64,000 nt of DNA, taken from assembly GCF_004335085.1 (NCBI RefSeq), contig NZ_RQRS01000003.1:186001-250000 (forward strand), written 5' to 3'. The notes under the pieces were generated by a model that worked only from the letters and a program-made list of their open reading frames with translations, was not told the origin of the DNA and did not search any database. This DNA is from Pedobacter nototheniae. GTDB taxonomy: Bacteria; Bacteroidota; Bacteroidia; Sphingobacteriales; Sphingobacteriaceae. Position numbers and translations under genes: made by a program. Position 1 is the first letter of the stretch, and each line of letters begins with the position of its first letter. Shown here piece after piece: positions 34,460 through 43,034 of this stretch.

Positions 34460-35398
34460 TTATTTAAATGCGTTTCTAATTTTATCTACTAAACCCGTTG
34501 TAATCATTTCTCTTGATTGTAACACCATGTTTTTAACCGCCGTAGGACTAGAAATGCCATGTCCGATAACAACTGGAGCATTAACGCCTAAAACTGGGCT
34601 GCCGCCATATTGTTCGTAATTAAAACGATCGAAAAATTCATCTTTCAATCCTTTTTTAATGGTTAATACATAAAATGATTCTGCCAGTTTAAGCATTACA
34701 TTTCCAGTAAAACCATCACAAACAATCACGTCAGCTTTATCGTTAAACAAATCACGTCCTTCTACATTACCCACAAAGTTGAATAAATTTGTATCCTTCA
34801 TTAGTGGAAAAGTAGCCATGCTTAGCATATTTCCTTTTTCGTCTTCTTCGCCAATATTCATTAACGCAACTTTAGGACTATTTATTTGCAGTAAATTTTC
34901 TGCGTATAAACTACCTAAAACGCCAAATTGTAATAAAATATCGGGTTTACAATCCGCATTAGCGCCAACATCAAGCAATAAACCTGTGCCGCCTTTAATT
35001 TTCGGAAGAATGGTACATAAACATGGGCGGATAATGCCCGGAACGGTTTTAACGCTAAAAACAGCGCCAACCAGCATTGCTCCAGAGTTTCCAGCACTTG
35101 CAAAAGAATCGATTTTTCCTTCTTTTAAAAGGTTAAAACCAACTGCTATGCTCGATTTTGGTTTCTGAACAATTGCTTTTGTGGGGTGTTCGCCCATACC
35201 AATAACCTCATCAGTATGAACGTATTCAAAATGATCCGGATTAAAACCTTCTTCTGCCAGAATGGGTTTAATCTGTTCGGTATCGCCAATAAGAACAAGG
35301 TGTTCATTGGCATTTAGCGATTGATGAGCTGCTATTGCTCCCAAAACAATTGCTTTGGGAGCATAGTCTCCGCCCATTATGTCGAGGCCTATTTTCAT
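34460..35398 (-). CDS. plsX: Phosphate acyltransferase PlsX
   Basis: PlsX makes acyl phosphate from acyl-ACP for phospholipid synthesis. The 312-residue protein begins [20 protein letters not shown] and has [56 protein letters not shown] and [12 protein letters not shown]. It lies in the conserved rpmF-plsX-fabH order. A possible attenuator hairpin with an eight-base T-run ends two bases before its start codon. Confidence 0.95.
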   Translation of the reverse strand: MKIGLDIMGGDYAPKAIVLGAIAAHQSLNANEHLVLIGDTEQIKPILAEEGFNPDHFEYVHTDEVIGMGEHPTKAIVQKPKSSIAVGFNLLKEGKIDSFASAGNSGAMLVGAVFSVKTVPGIIRPCLCTILPKIKGGTGLLLDVGANADCKPDILLQFGVLGSLYAENLLQINSPKVALMNIGEEDEKGNMLSMATFPLMKDTNLFNFVGNVEGRDLFNDKADVIVCDGFTGNVMLKLAESFYVLTIKKGLKDEFFDRFNYEQYGGSPVLGVNAPVVIGHGISSPTAVKNMVLQSREMITTGLVDKIRNAFK

Positions 35399-35400
35399 AG

Positions 35401-35489
35401 AAAAAAAATGTTTGTGTTAAATAATAGGATTAGCCCTATAAATTTTTCAGAAGACTAAGGTATAACTAAAGCCGCTGAAAACACAAACA
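35401..35489 (-). terminator. Possible attenuator between rpmF and plsX
   Basis: On the minus strand TGTTTGTGTT (35480-35489) can pair perfectly with AACACAAACA (35409-35418), and eight T follow directly, ending two bases before the plsX ATG. The 61-base loop makes the hairpin slow to form. It would let ribosomal protein L32 be made in excess over PlsX. Speculative. Confidence 0.35.
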
Positions 35490-35503
35490 ATTTTTTAAGA
35501 AAA

Positions 35504-35695
35504 TTACCCGATTTGAGTATTTTCGATAACCAATTTACCGTTATAGTATAGGTTACCATCAACGTTATAAGCACGGTGAGGTACGTGGATAGCACCTGTT
35601 GCCGAGCATGTTGCTAAAGAAGGAGTCACAGCTTTATAGTGAGTTCTTCTTTTATTTTTTCTCTGTTTCGAGATTTTCCGTTTTGGATGTGCCAT
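35504..35695 (-). CDS. rpmF: 50S ribosomal protein L32
   Basis: L32 is a small basic protein of the large ribosomal subunit. The 63-residue sequence begins MAHPKRKISKQRKNKRRTHY, the family N terminus. The usual zinc CxxC pairs are lacking (one Cys only, in LATCSATGAIHVPHRAY), as in the zinc-free form. It lies 15 bases after the DUF177 gene, the standard pairing. Confidence 0.95.
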   Translation of the reverse strand: MAHPKRKISKQRKNKRRTHYKAVTPSLATCSATGAIHVPHRAYNVDGNLYYNGKLVIENTQIG

Positions 35696-35710
35696 TGGTG
35701 TATAATCTAA

Positions 35711-36241
35711 TTATTTTTTTAACTTATTAAGTGCTTCCCAACGCGGGTCGCTTGATTGTTCATTTTCTTCGTTTTGCTTGTCGATAGATAATTGCTCTAA
35801 TCGATCAATCATTTCCTGATCACAATCTTTACCAGCTTGCTCACAGTTTTTGATATATGGAACCGCTACGTTTATCATTTCGTATAATGGCCCTGCAATA
35901 TCAATTGAGGTTTCTTTACGGCTTAGTGAAATGATTTCCTCATCATCACTTTCCATTTCAGCCTCTGCAAATTTTACAATTTGTCTTTCGTACAAATTAA
36001 CAGGAAGTGAAAATTCCGATAAACATTTATCGCAATCTAAATTAACTGTTCCAATTACTTTAAATTTTAACAGTAACATGGTCTCTTGTTTCTCAAGTTC
36101 CAGGTTAACGGTTAATTTGCCGCTTTTAATCAAAGAGTACTCAAAGGCATTAAAAAAAGAGTCATCAAGCTCATATTCAAACTGATGAGATCCCAATTTT
36201 AATCCGGTAAACGGTACTGAAAATTGTTTTAACGGGTTCAA
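35711..36241 (-). CDS. DUF177 (YceD-like) protein
   Basis: This is a 176-residue acidic protein with NLDCDKCLSEFSLPVNLYER (CxxC), and a second Cys pair in NCEQAGKDCDQ followed by an acidic tail ending SSDPRWEALNKLKK. That is the DUF177/YceD layout; the family is tied to 23S rRNA maturation and rpmF expression. The start is TTG at 36241 (MNPLKQFSVPFTGLKLGSHQ); no ATG fits the conserved N terminus. A -7 box lies 22 bases upstream (36264-36271), so this is the first gene of the operon. Confidence 0.88.
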   Translation of the reverse strand: MNPLKQFSVPFTGLKLGSHQFEYELDDSFFNAFEYSLIKSGKLTVNLELEKQETMLLLKFKVIGTVNLDCDKCLSEFSLPVNLYERQIVKFAEAEMESDDEEIISLSRKETSIDIAGPLYEMINVAVPYIKNCEQAGKDCDQEMIDRLEQLSIDKQNEENEQSSDPRWEALNKLKK

Positions 36242-36263
36242 AGTACTGTAAAATTTTAGCCTG

Positions 36264-36271
36264 CAAATGTA
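36264..36271 (-). promoter_or_regulatory. -7 box of the DUF177-rpmF-plsX-fabH-acc operon
   Basis: On the minus strand TACATTTG followed by CA matches TAnnTTTG exactly. It lies 22 bases before the TTG start at 36241. The remaining upstream gap to 36420 shows no other gene. Confidence 0.5.
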
Positions 36272-36420
36272 GGGATTATTTTGTTAGATAAAAAATGTTT
36301 TTCAAAAATGATTTTTCACGTAAAGCATTATCGCTGACGTATTTCATTTAAAAAACGCTTTATTAGCCTCTTTTAAAAATCAAAATAAACGTATTAATCC
36401 TTAAAAATATCAAGAAATGA

Positions 36421-37251
36421 CTAGTTTTCTGCCAAAATCATCTCTTTATTATTTCTCGACCATTCGCTCCACGACCCAACATAAAGCTTAGGTATTTTAA
36501 GCCCAGCGTAATCCATTGCCAAAAGCGTGTGGCAGGCCGTTATTCCTGATCCGCAATGCACAATAATATTTTCTGGCTTTATGCCGCTTAAAGCTTTAAT
36601 GTATTTATCTTTTAATATGCCTGGCGATAAGAAGGCTCCAGTAGCATCCAGATTCTCTGTAAAAGGAATATTGATGGCGCCGGGAATATGACCTGCAATT
36701 AAATCGATAGGCTCTGTAAGGCCTTCATAACGATTTGCATCGCGAACATCAATTACTACATGATCCTCTGTTTTGGCAACGGCCTCAACTTCATTAATAT
36801 CTGATAGGGGAAGTTCCCACTCCGCTATAGGATAGTTTTCGACTGATTTTGGAATTTCAGCTTTGCTGCTTAGTAGAAATCCTGCGTTAATTGCTGCATT
36901 AAAACCTCCATTTATAACCTGAACTTTTTGATGACCGATGGATTTTAGCATCCACCAAAGTCTGGCGGCTGCATTTCCACCATTTTTATCATCATAAACA
37001 ATAACATGGCTATCTTTTGTGATTCCAAATTTACCTAGCACGGCTCCGAATTGATCAAAAGTAGGTAATGGATGTCTACCTCCGAGAGCGAAATCACCAA
37101 TATTGGCTAAATCGTTATTTACATCGGCAAAATATGCACCTTCCAAATGATTTTCATCGTACCTGGCTTTTGAACCGGCGCTTGCATCAATTAAAATATA
37201 ATTTTCTTTACTTAAAAGGATAAGTTCTTCGGGCTGTATTATTGGTGTCAT
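36421..37251 (-). CDS. 3-mercaptopyruvate sulfurtransferase-type double rhodanese
   Basis: This 276-residue protein has two rhodanese domains, an inactive N-terminal one (about 5-125) and a catalytic C-terminal one (about 150-275). The active loop is Cys233 in HCGSGITAC; the CGSGxTA form is typical of mercaptopyruvate sulfurtransferase, whereas thiosulfate sulfurtransferases have CRxGx(R/T). It would transfer sulfur from mercaptopyruvate to cyanide or thiols in the cytoplasm. A -7 box TATATTTG lies 17 bases upstream. Confidence 0.88.
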   Translation of the reverse strand: MTPIIQPEELILLSKENYILIDASAGSKARYDENHLEGAYFADVNNDLANIGDFALGGRHPLPTFDQFGAVLGKFGITKDSHVIVYDDKNGGNAAARLWWMLKSIGHQKVQVINGGFNAAINAGFLLSSKAEIPKSVENYPIAEWELPLSDINEVEAVAKTEDHVVIDVRDANRYEGLTEPIDLIAGHIPGAINIPFTENLDATGAFLSPGILKDKYIKALSGIKPENIIVHCGSGITACHTLLAMDYAGLKIPKLYVGSWSEWSRNNKEMILAEN

Positions 37252-37268
37252 TTTAAATGTATTGAACC

Positions 37269-37276
37269 CAAATATA
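37269..37276 (-). promoter_or_regulatory. -7 box of the sulfurtransferase gene
   Basis: On the minus strand TATATTTG is an exact TAnnTTTG match, 17 bases before the ATG at 37251. It suggests a transcript separate from marC. Confidence 0.45.
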
Positions 37277-37300
37277 AATAAATGAAAAGAAATGCTTTTG

Positions 37301-37975
37301 TTATTGTGCTTTAATTAAGGCTCGAATGCCAGATATTGCAATTTGTAAACCAACGCAGAAAATTAAAAATGCAGTAATCCTATTTACAATTTTTTCACCG
37401 TTACTACCCAAATAGTTTATTATTCTTTTAGTGTTCAGATAAAAAACATAAATCAAGATGCACATTACAATTACGGCGAGAATAATGGCACCCGTATTAA
37501 TTAAATAATTGGTGAAATTACTTGTAGCACTGTGAGCGCTTAATGTAAACAAAACTGAAAGTGTGCCTGCGCCTGTAGTAACTGGAAAAGTAATAGGATA
37601 AAATAATTTGTTTTCGATATTATGATATTCTGATGCTGGTAAAGTTTCAGTAGAATCTCCATCTGTTTTAAGGTTATCATCCGAAGAAAGAAATTCCCAT
37701 CCCATTTTGCAAATCATGATTCCGCCAGCCATTTGAATTACTGGTATTGAAATACCGAAAAGTTCTAAAATGTAATGACCAGCAAATAACGAAACCGTGC
37801 AAATACAGAAAGCATATAAAGTGATTCTTTTAATAGCTCTTTTTTTATCGGCATTATTAAGGTGTGCAAAATATGGACTTACAATAAAGGCACTTCCAAT
37901 AGGATTAACAACTGGAAAAAGTGTAATGATACCAATAAATAATAAGTGGATAAATGAATGAATTGCAGCAGGCAT
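37301..37975 (-). CDS. MarC-family integral membrane protein
   Basis: This 224-residue protein has six predicted membrane helices. MarC landmarks are FIGIITLFPVVNPIGSAFIV (about 13-32), MAGGIMICKMGWEFL, and the central FYPITFPVTTGAGTLSVLFT with its conserved P-TGAG loop. The acidic loop between helices 3 and 4 (about 98-118) is longer than average. The family's transport substrate is not known. It lies 64 bases downstream of pdxA on the same strand. Confidence 0.88.
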   Translation of the reverse strand: MPAAIHSFIHLLFIGIITLFPVVNPIGSAFIVSPYFAHLNNADKKRAIKRITLYAFCICTVSLFAGHYILELFGISIPVIQMAGGIMICKMGWEFLSSDDNLKTDGDSTETLPASEYHNIENKLFYPITFPVTTGAGTLSVLFTLSAHSATSNFTNYLINTGAIILAVIVMCILIYVFYLNTKRIINYLGSNGEKIVNRITAFLIFCVGLQIAISGIRALIKAQ

Positions 37976-38039
37976 AATGATTAAATATGCGTTTAATATA
38001 CAGCAATTAAATAATAGTTAATAGTGTTTAGCTATTTTC

Positions 38040-39119
38040 CTACGAAGCGTCGTCTTTAATATCGAATTGCGTTTCAACCACTTTTCCGCCACCACGCAAT
38101 TGGTTTTTCAGCATTTCTTCCTGCTCTCTTCTGTTTTTCACAATGTGAATTGCAGCGAATAAAGCTTCGGTAAAAGATGTAGAATCGGCTAGGCCTTTTC
38201 CGGCAATATCATAGCCTGTACCGTGATCTGGAGAGGTGCGTACAAAATTTAAACCTGCGGTATAATTTACGCCGTTATGGAAAGCGAGTGTTTTAAAAGG
38301 GATTAAACCTTGATCGTGGTACATAGCTAAAACAGCGTCGAATTGTTTATAACTCCCGTTTCCAAAAAAACCATCGGCAGGGTAAGGACCAAAAACCATC
38401 ATACCTTTATCATACGCTTCCTGAATTGCAGGTGTAATAATTTCTGCTTCTTCTGCACCTAATAAACCATTATCGCTAGCGTGAGGGTTTAAGCCTAAAA
38501 CAGCAATTTTTGGTTTTTCAATCCAGAAATCCTTTTTTAAACTATCGTTAATCAGTTTTAACTTGCTAACAATTTTATCTTTGGTAATATTTGTTGGAAC
38601 TGCTGCAACTGGAATGTGACCTGTTACAACACCAACACGTAAATTTTCGCTAATTAAAAACATCAATACGTCCTTACTTCCACTTTTTTCCTGTAAATAT
38701 TCTGTATGGCCAGGAAAAGCAAAAGTTTCTGATTGGATATTATGTTTGTTAATTGGAGCAGTAACTAAGGCGTCTATATCACCGTTAACTAAATCTGCTG
38801 TTGCCTTTTCAAGTGAAAGAAGTGCATATTTACCTCCGGTTTCGGTTACCTGACCCAATTCAATTTTCACATCTTCCTCCCAACAATTAATCATATTTGC
38901 CTTTTTTGGCTGCGCTTGGTTGGCATGATTAATCACATTAAAGCTAAAATCGCCAAGGTTATTTGCTTTTCTATGGAAAGAAGAAACTTTAGTATGTCCG
39001 TAAACAATTGGTGTACAATAGTTTAAAATAGCAGGGTTTGATAAGGTTTTAATAATTACCTCTAAACCAATGCCGTTTACATCGCCTATACTGATTCCAA
39101 TCTTAAGTTTATCGCTCAT
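38040..39119 (-). CDS. pdxA: 4-hydroxythreonine-4-phosphate dehydrogenase
   Basis: PdxA oxidises 4-phosphohydroxythreonine in the DXP-dependent pyridoxal phosphate pathway. The 359-residue protein has the substrate and metal sites APINKHNIQSETFAFPGHTE (His in PGHTEYLQ), LNPHASDNGLLG, AMYHDQGLIPFKTLAF and GTGYDIAGKGLAD. All metal-binding His are present. It is divergent from rsmA, the reverse of the common pdxA-rsmA operon. Confidence 0.94.
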   Translation of the reverse strand: MSDKLKIGISIGDVNGIGLEVIIKTLSNPAILNYCTPIVYGHTKVSSFHRKANNLGDFSFNVINHANQAQPKKANMINCWEEDVKIELGQVTETGGKYALLSLEKATADLVNGDIDALVTAPINKHNIQSETFAFPGHTEYLQEKSGSKDVLMFLISENLRVGVVTGHIPVAAVPTNITKDKIVSKLKLINDSLKKDFWIEKPKIAVLGLNPHASDNGLLGAEEAEIITPAIQEAYDKGMMVFGPYPADGFFGNGSYKQFDAVLAMYHDQGLIPFKTLAFHNGVNYTAGLNFVRTSPDHGTGYDIAGKGLADSTSFTEALFAAIHIVKNRREQEEMLKNQLRGGGKVVETQFDIKDDAS

Positions 39120-39293
39120 AATAAATGGTAAATTTTAGCGCAAATTACTGATTTTCGATTAAACGGGCGCTTACCGAATAAAAATTAGTTATTTTGTATA
39201 AAAATATTAGTCTAAGAATTAAGGTTTATCAAAGAAAATGAATGGCATAATTCAATTTTCTTGTTCTGAAGTTCTTCGGCAAAAAACATTAAG

Positions 39294-40073
39294 ATGAGTT
39301 TAGTAAAAGCGAAAAAACACTTAGGTCAGCATTTTTTAACCGATAAAGGTATAGCAAATCGAATTGTAGAAAGTTTGGTAAATACCGAAAAGTACACACA
39401 GGTATTGGAAGTTGGGCCTGGTATGGGAATTTTATCTGATTTTTTATTGCAACGCGAGGATTTACAAACTTACTTAATCGATATTGATACTGAATCTTTC
39501 CATTTCTTAAATGAAAAATATCCTCAATTGGGAGATCGCTTAATAAACGGTGATTTTTTGAAACTTAATTTTGACGATATTTTTCCTGGCAACTTTGCCA
39601 TCATCGGCAATTTTCCTTACAATATTTCATCACAAATTTTATTTAAGATTTTAGATAACCGCAATAAGGTTGTGGAAATGGTTGGGATGTTTCAAAAAGA
39701 GGTTGCGCAACGCTGTGCTGCACCATCAGGAAATAAAGAGTACGGGATTTTGAGTGTTTTTCTACAAGCTTATTATAAAATTGAATACCTTTTTACAGTA
39801 AAACCCGGAACATTTAATCCACCACCTAAAGTTAACTCTGCTGTAATTCGTTTAACACGTAACGAAGTTGAACAACTGGATTGTGATGAGAAATTATTTT
39901 GGCGTGTGGTAAAGGCAGGTTTTAATCAACGAAGAAAAACCTTGCGTAACGCTTTATCGGCGGTAATGCCAAAGGATAAAATGGACGATCATATTTATTT
40001 CGAAAAGCGTGCAGAGCAATTAACCGTAGCTGATTTTGTGGCGCTAACACAACATGTAAGCTCGCTGCTGTAA
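39294..40073 (+). CDS. rsmA: 16S rRNA adenine dimethyltransferase
   Basis: RsmA (KsgA) dimethylates two adjacent adenines near the 3' end of 16S rRNA during 30S assembly. The 259-residue protein has KAKKHLGQHFLTDKGIANRI, the SAM loop VLEVGPGMGILSDFL, the catalytic NFPYN in IIGNFPYNISSQILF, and PGTFNPPPKVNSAVIRLT. It is complete and starts at 39294. The 174-base gap to divergent pdxA shows no strong promoter match. Confidence 0.95.
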   Translation: MSLVKAKKHLGQHFLTDKGIANRIVESLVNTEKYTQVLEVGPGMGILSDFLLQREDLQTYLIDIDTESFHFLNEKYPQLGDRLINGDFLKLNFDDIFPGNFAIIGNFPYNISSQILFKILDNRNKVVEMVGMFQKEVAQRCAAPSGNKEYGILSVFLQAYYKIEYLFTVKPGTFNPPPKVNSAVIRLTRNEVEQLDCDEKLFWRVVKAGFNQRRKTLRNALSAVMPKDKMDDHIYFEKRAEQLTVADFVALTQHVSSLL

Positions 40074-40172
40074 TAAATTTCTGGTTATAATCGGGCATAT
40101 TTTTTCTTGCAAATTAATGATGATTATAACTGAATTTCTCCTTTCCTTTGCGCTGTAATTTTAAATAACATT

Positions 40173-40775
40173 ATGCTTAATTATCGCGAAATTTTTGAAG
40201 AAGAAGGAATGGATTACTCCACTTACCGTCAATTAGTTGATCAACTCTTAGCCGAAGGGCATACAACTGGTCCGGATAGTTCTGAAGCGATGTTGCACTA
40301 TAGTAAAATGAATGTGCAAAGAATGAATCGTGTGGATAAAACAGCCACTTTAAATGAAGATTTACAGCAGGTAATTTCGAATTTAAAAGGTAAATATAAA
40401 TTACTGGTTATTACCGAAGGTTGGTGTGGTGATGCAGCGCAGATTATTCCAATCTTTAATAAAGTTGCATTGGCAGCACCTGATAAATTTGAACTTAAAT
40501 TTGTGCTACGTGATAAGAACCTTCCACTTATCGATGCTCATTTAACAAACGGTGGCAGAGCAATTCCGGTGGTTTTGGTATTAGATGAAAACGGCGAAGA
40601 GGTTTTAGTAAAATGGGGTCCTCGACCACAAATTTTACAAGCTTTACTAGCCGATTGGAAAAAAGAAAGTAGCGATATGATGGAAATTGCCGAAAAACTT
40701 CATGGCTGGTATGCAAAAGACAAAACGCAAACTACCCAGGCGGAATTAAACGGTGTTATAAAAAGTCTGGGGTAA
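40173..40775 (+). CDS. Thioredoxin-fold protein with single-cysteine WCGDAA site
   Basis: This 200-residue protein has a thioredoxin-like domain at about 70-170. In place of CxxC the site reads W84-C85-G86-D87-A88-A89, with one cysteine. This WCGDAAQ form is characteristic of the Thioredoxin_9 group common in Bacteroidota. A cis-proline region GGRAIPVVLVLDENG follows. With one Cys it cannot act as a classical dithiol reductase; a monothiol or glutathione-linked role is possible. No signal peptide. It converges on clpS across a palindromic repeat. Confidence 0.85.
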   Translation: MLNYREIFEEEGMDYSTYRQLVDQLLAEGHTTGPDSSEAMLHYSKMNVQRMNRVDKTATLNEDLQQVISNLKGKYKLLVITEGWCGDAAQIIPIFNKVALAAPDKFELKFVLRDKNLPLIDAHLTNGGRAIPVVLVLDENGEEVLVKWGPRPQILQALLADWKKESSDMMEIAEKLHGWYAKDKTQTTQAELNGVIKSLG

Positions 40776-40843
40776 GTTTATAAAACTGAGTCGATTATAT
40801 TTGAATAAAAAAGAAGATTAATCGATATAGAATTAGATGTCTC

Positions 40844-40907
40844 GTCCTGCTGAATTTATTTCAGCATCTTTCATATTACAAAGACCCTGAAATAAATTCA
40901 GGGTGAC
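40844..40907. repeat. Double-hairpin palindromic repeat between convergent genes
   Basis: GTCCTGCTGAATTTATTTCA and, 22 bases on, CCCTGAAATAAATTCAGGG with GTGAC each form a hairpin, and together a long inverted repeat. It is the same family as 32774-32841 (shared AGACCCTGAA, TTCAGGGTGAC). It lies between the convergent thioredoxin-like gene and clpS, where it could end both transcripts. Confidence 0.8.
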
Positions 40908-40927
40908 GGAGTAAAAAATAAACAGAA

Positions 40928-41209
40928 TTAATCTACTGAAACCGTTAAGCCTTCTTGCTGAAGAATTTTTCTGTATACTTCCATTTCAGTAAAAGAGCCT
41001 TCTAAAACAGGGCATTTACCATCATTGTGTACTTTCCATGCAATTTTTTCTGCTTGAGATTCGTTGTAATCCAAATACTTCATCATGCAATAAATTACAT
41101 GGTCGAAAGTATTTACATCATCATTCCACAAAATAAGGCGATGTACAGTTTTAATAGAAGTTAAAATTTCTTCGAGCGTAAAGGTCTCTTCCTGGGTTTC
41201 TGTAGACAT
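40928..41209 (-). CDS. clpS: ClpS adaptor of the ClpAP/ClpCP protease
   Basis: ClpS delivers N-end-rule substrates to the Clp protease. The 93-residue protein has RLILWNDDVNTFDHVIYCMM, the substrate-pocket NDDVNTFD motif, and WKVHNDGKCPVLEGSFTEME. I start it at MSTETQEE (41209). The open frame reaches an ATG at 41239, but a perfect -7 box (41214-41221) would lie inside that extension, only four bases from 41209. ClpA/ClpC is not in the window. Confidence 0.93.
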   Translation of the reverse strand: MSTETQEETFTLEEILTSIKTVHRLILWNDDVNTFDHVIYCMMKYLDYNESQAEKIAWKVHNDGKCPVLEGSFTEMEVYRKILQQEGLTVSVD

Positions 41210-41213
41210 GATG

Positions 41214-41221
41214 CAAAAATA
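41214..41221 (-). promoter_or_regulatory. -7 box of clpS, four bases from the start codon
   Basis: On the minus strand TATTTTTG is followed by CATC and the ATG at 41209. It decides between two possible starts and implies a leaderless mRNA. Confidence 0.55.
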
Positions 41222-41343
41222 ACGATTTTTATGAAACATATAATACTTTTATGGAAGATGTAATTTGTTAACCCGATGATGATTATCTTAACAGAAGCTT
41301 AGCATCTATTCCATTAGTTTTTACCGAGTTTACATTAATTTAA

Positions 41344-41351
41344 TACATTTG
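41344..41351 (+). promoter_or_regulatory. -7 box of the second KAS III gene
   Basis: TACATTTG followed by C matches TAnnTTTG exactly and lies 22 bases before the ATG at 41374. The preceding AT-rich stretch has no clear TTG at the expected distance. Confidence 0.45.
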
Positions 41352-41373
41352 CTAACCAAATTAAATAAAGAGC

Positions 41374-42420
41374 ATGCACCAATCTAAAATTGCAGGAGTA
41401 GGGTACTACGTTCCTAAAAATGTATATACCAACAATGATTTGAGTCGTTTTATGGAAACCAGTGATGAATGGATTCAGGAACGAACAGGAATTAAAGAAC
41501 GAAGATTTGCAGATCGGTATGAAGAAACCACCACTACAATGGGGATTGAGGCTTCTAAAATTGCATTGGAACGAGCTGGAATCACGGCTAAGGATGTTGA
41601 TTTTATTGTATTTGCAACCTTAAGTCCTGATTATTATTTCCCCGGTTGTGGCGTTTTATTGCAGCGGGAAATGGGAATGGGCGAAATTGGTGCTTTAGAT
41701 ATACGTAACCAATGCTCAGGCTTTGTGTATGCACTTTCTGTGGCAGATCAGTTTGTAAAAACGGGGATGTATAAAAACGTACTTGTTGTAGGGAGTGAAA
41801 AGCACTCTTTTGCAATGGATTTTGAAACTAGAAGTAGAAATGTATCTGTAATTTTTGGTGATGGAGCAGGGGCAGTTGTATTGCAGCCAACGGACGAACC
41901 CGGAAAAGGAATTTTAAGTACACATTTACACAGTGATGGTGCAGAGGCAGAAATTTTGGCTATGTATTATCCAGGTGCGCATGCTAATAAATGGCTTAAA
42001 GATAAACCTGCTTATCCAGAACAAGAATTAGGTGGGTTATTTATGACGAATGAAATTTTAGAAAGTGGAGCAGCTTTACCTTATATGGATGGCCCGGCGG
42101 TATTTAAAAAAGCTGTTGTTAAATTTCCTGAGGTAATTAAAGAGGCTTTGGCAGCAAATAACCTAACCGAGAAAGATATTGATATGTTAGTGCCACATCA
42201 GGCAAATTTGCGTATAAGCCAATATGTTCAAAATTTACTTGGGCTGAGAGATGACCAGGTTTTTAATAACATTCAAAAATACGGAAATACCACAGCAGCT
42301 TCGGTGCCAATTGCTTTATGTGAAGCTTGGGAAGCAGGAAAAATAAAAGATGGTGATTTGGTTTGCCTTGCAGCTTTTGGTTCAGGTTTTACCTGGGCAA
42401 GTGCTCTAATAAGATGGTAA
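41374..42420 (+). CDS. Second beta-ketoacyl-ACP synthase III-like enzyme
   Basis: This 348-residue KAS III has the catalytic Cys114 (DIRNQCSGFVYAL), His in MLVPHQANLRI and Asn in KYGNTTAASVP, so it should be active. Compared with the operon-encoded FabH it has an insert near MYYPGAHANKWLKDKPAYPE, which alters the acyl pocket side. It is monocistronic with its own promoter. It could use a different primer, or serve a secondary product such as a polyene pigment. That is inference; no pigment genes are nearby. Confidence 0.9.
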   Translation: MHQSKIAGVGYYVPKNVYTNNDLSRFMETSDEWIQERTGIKERRFADRYEETTTTMGIEASKIALERAGITAKDVDFIVFATLSPDYYFPGCGVLLQREMGMGEIGALDIRNQCSGFVYALSVADQFVKTGMYKNVLVVGSEKHSFAMDFETRSRNVSVIFGDGAGAVVLQPTDEPGKGILSTHLHSDGAEAEILAMYYPGAHANKWLKDKPAYPEQELGGLFMTNEILESGAALPYMDGPAVFKKAVVKFPEVIKEALAANNLTEKDIDMLVPHQANLRISQYVQNLLGLRDDQVFNNIQKYGNTTAASVPIALCEAWEAGKIKDGDLVCLAAFGSGFTWASALIRW

Positions 42421-42586
42421 TGATTGGTTAAAATTATAGATGAGTTATTTCGTTATGCTGAAAAAAAATTGCCTTTGGTTCAACTATTATTTTAACTAGG
42501 GTTAGAAGGGAATTATTTTTTGGAAAACATTATACCTATGGTCGGTATTATCACTGTACCATCTAAATGCAATCTACGTAATGTGT

Positions 42587-42846
42587 TTACCCTTGCGATT
42601 GGTACTATCACAAACCGCTAGGGTATACAATTAGAAATTAACTTAAGCCTAATAGTTATTAATTAAATACTATTTGTATATAATTTGATTCTGCGAGGTA
42701 TTAAGTAGATACTATTAGTAACTGCTTAAATACTATTAGTCTATAATTAATCACTATTAATCTATAATTTGATACTATTAGTGATTAATTATAGACTAAT
42801 AGTATCAAAATTTATTTATATCTGTGATTACCAACCGCAAGGGTAA
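42587..42846. mobile_element. 260-bp MITE-like element with terminal inverted repeats
   Basis: The ends are inverted copies: 42587-42612 (TTACCCTTGCGATTGGTACT and six more bases) and 42823-42846 (the complement, one substitution and a two-base gap). Inside are repeated ATACTATTAGT/TATAATT words and two competing hairpins: a perfect 27-bp inverted repeat 42730-42756 / 42779-42805, and a perfect 15-bp one 42768-42782 / 42795-42809 that uses part of the same right arm. No transposase is present, and no target duplication was identified. Non-autonomous transposable element is the best description; a structured RNA is the alternative. Confidence 0.45.
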
Positions 42847-42990
42847 GAGCAAAACTTCAATTGCCATGCTAACCGAAACGGTCATTTCCAAATTCTAATA
42901 CTTAGGGAAAACAAACAGCAGCTAGTCGTTAATTACGCTCCCCAACTTTTTCACTTGACACGAAATAAATTCAATAGCACGAACAAAACA

Positions 42991-43027
42991 AAAAAGGGTT
43001 ATCAGCTTATTTCTAACAACCTCTTTT
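42991..43027 (-). terminator. Probable terminator of the 43035-45485 gene
   Basis: On the minus strand AAAAGAGGTT (from 43027) pairs with AACCCTTTTT (to 42991) with one mismatch and one wobble, then T and GTTTTG. It starts eight bases past the stop codon. Confidence 0.5.
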
Positions 43028-43034
43028 GTTAACG

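Larger units (their letters stand above)
42421..43034. other. 614-base non-coding region holding a MITE-like element
   Basis: No ORF of note. The region contains the inverted-repeat element at 42587-42846 and the terminator of the 43035 gene at its right end. The left flank (42421-42586) has a fragment GTTATGCTGAA resembling the start of the palindromic repeats at 32774 and 40844, too short to count. The flank 42847-42985 shows nothing I can name. Confidence 0.5.

Noticed and set aside
41210..41239. Upstream start for clpS adding 10 residues
   Set aside because: It lies on the far side of a perfect -7 box that sits four bases before ATG 41209.
42430..42450. Third copy of the palindromic repeat
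   Set aside because: Only GTTATGCTGAA is shared, with no pairing half.
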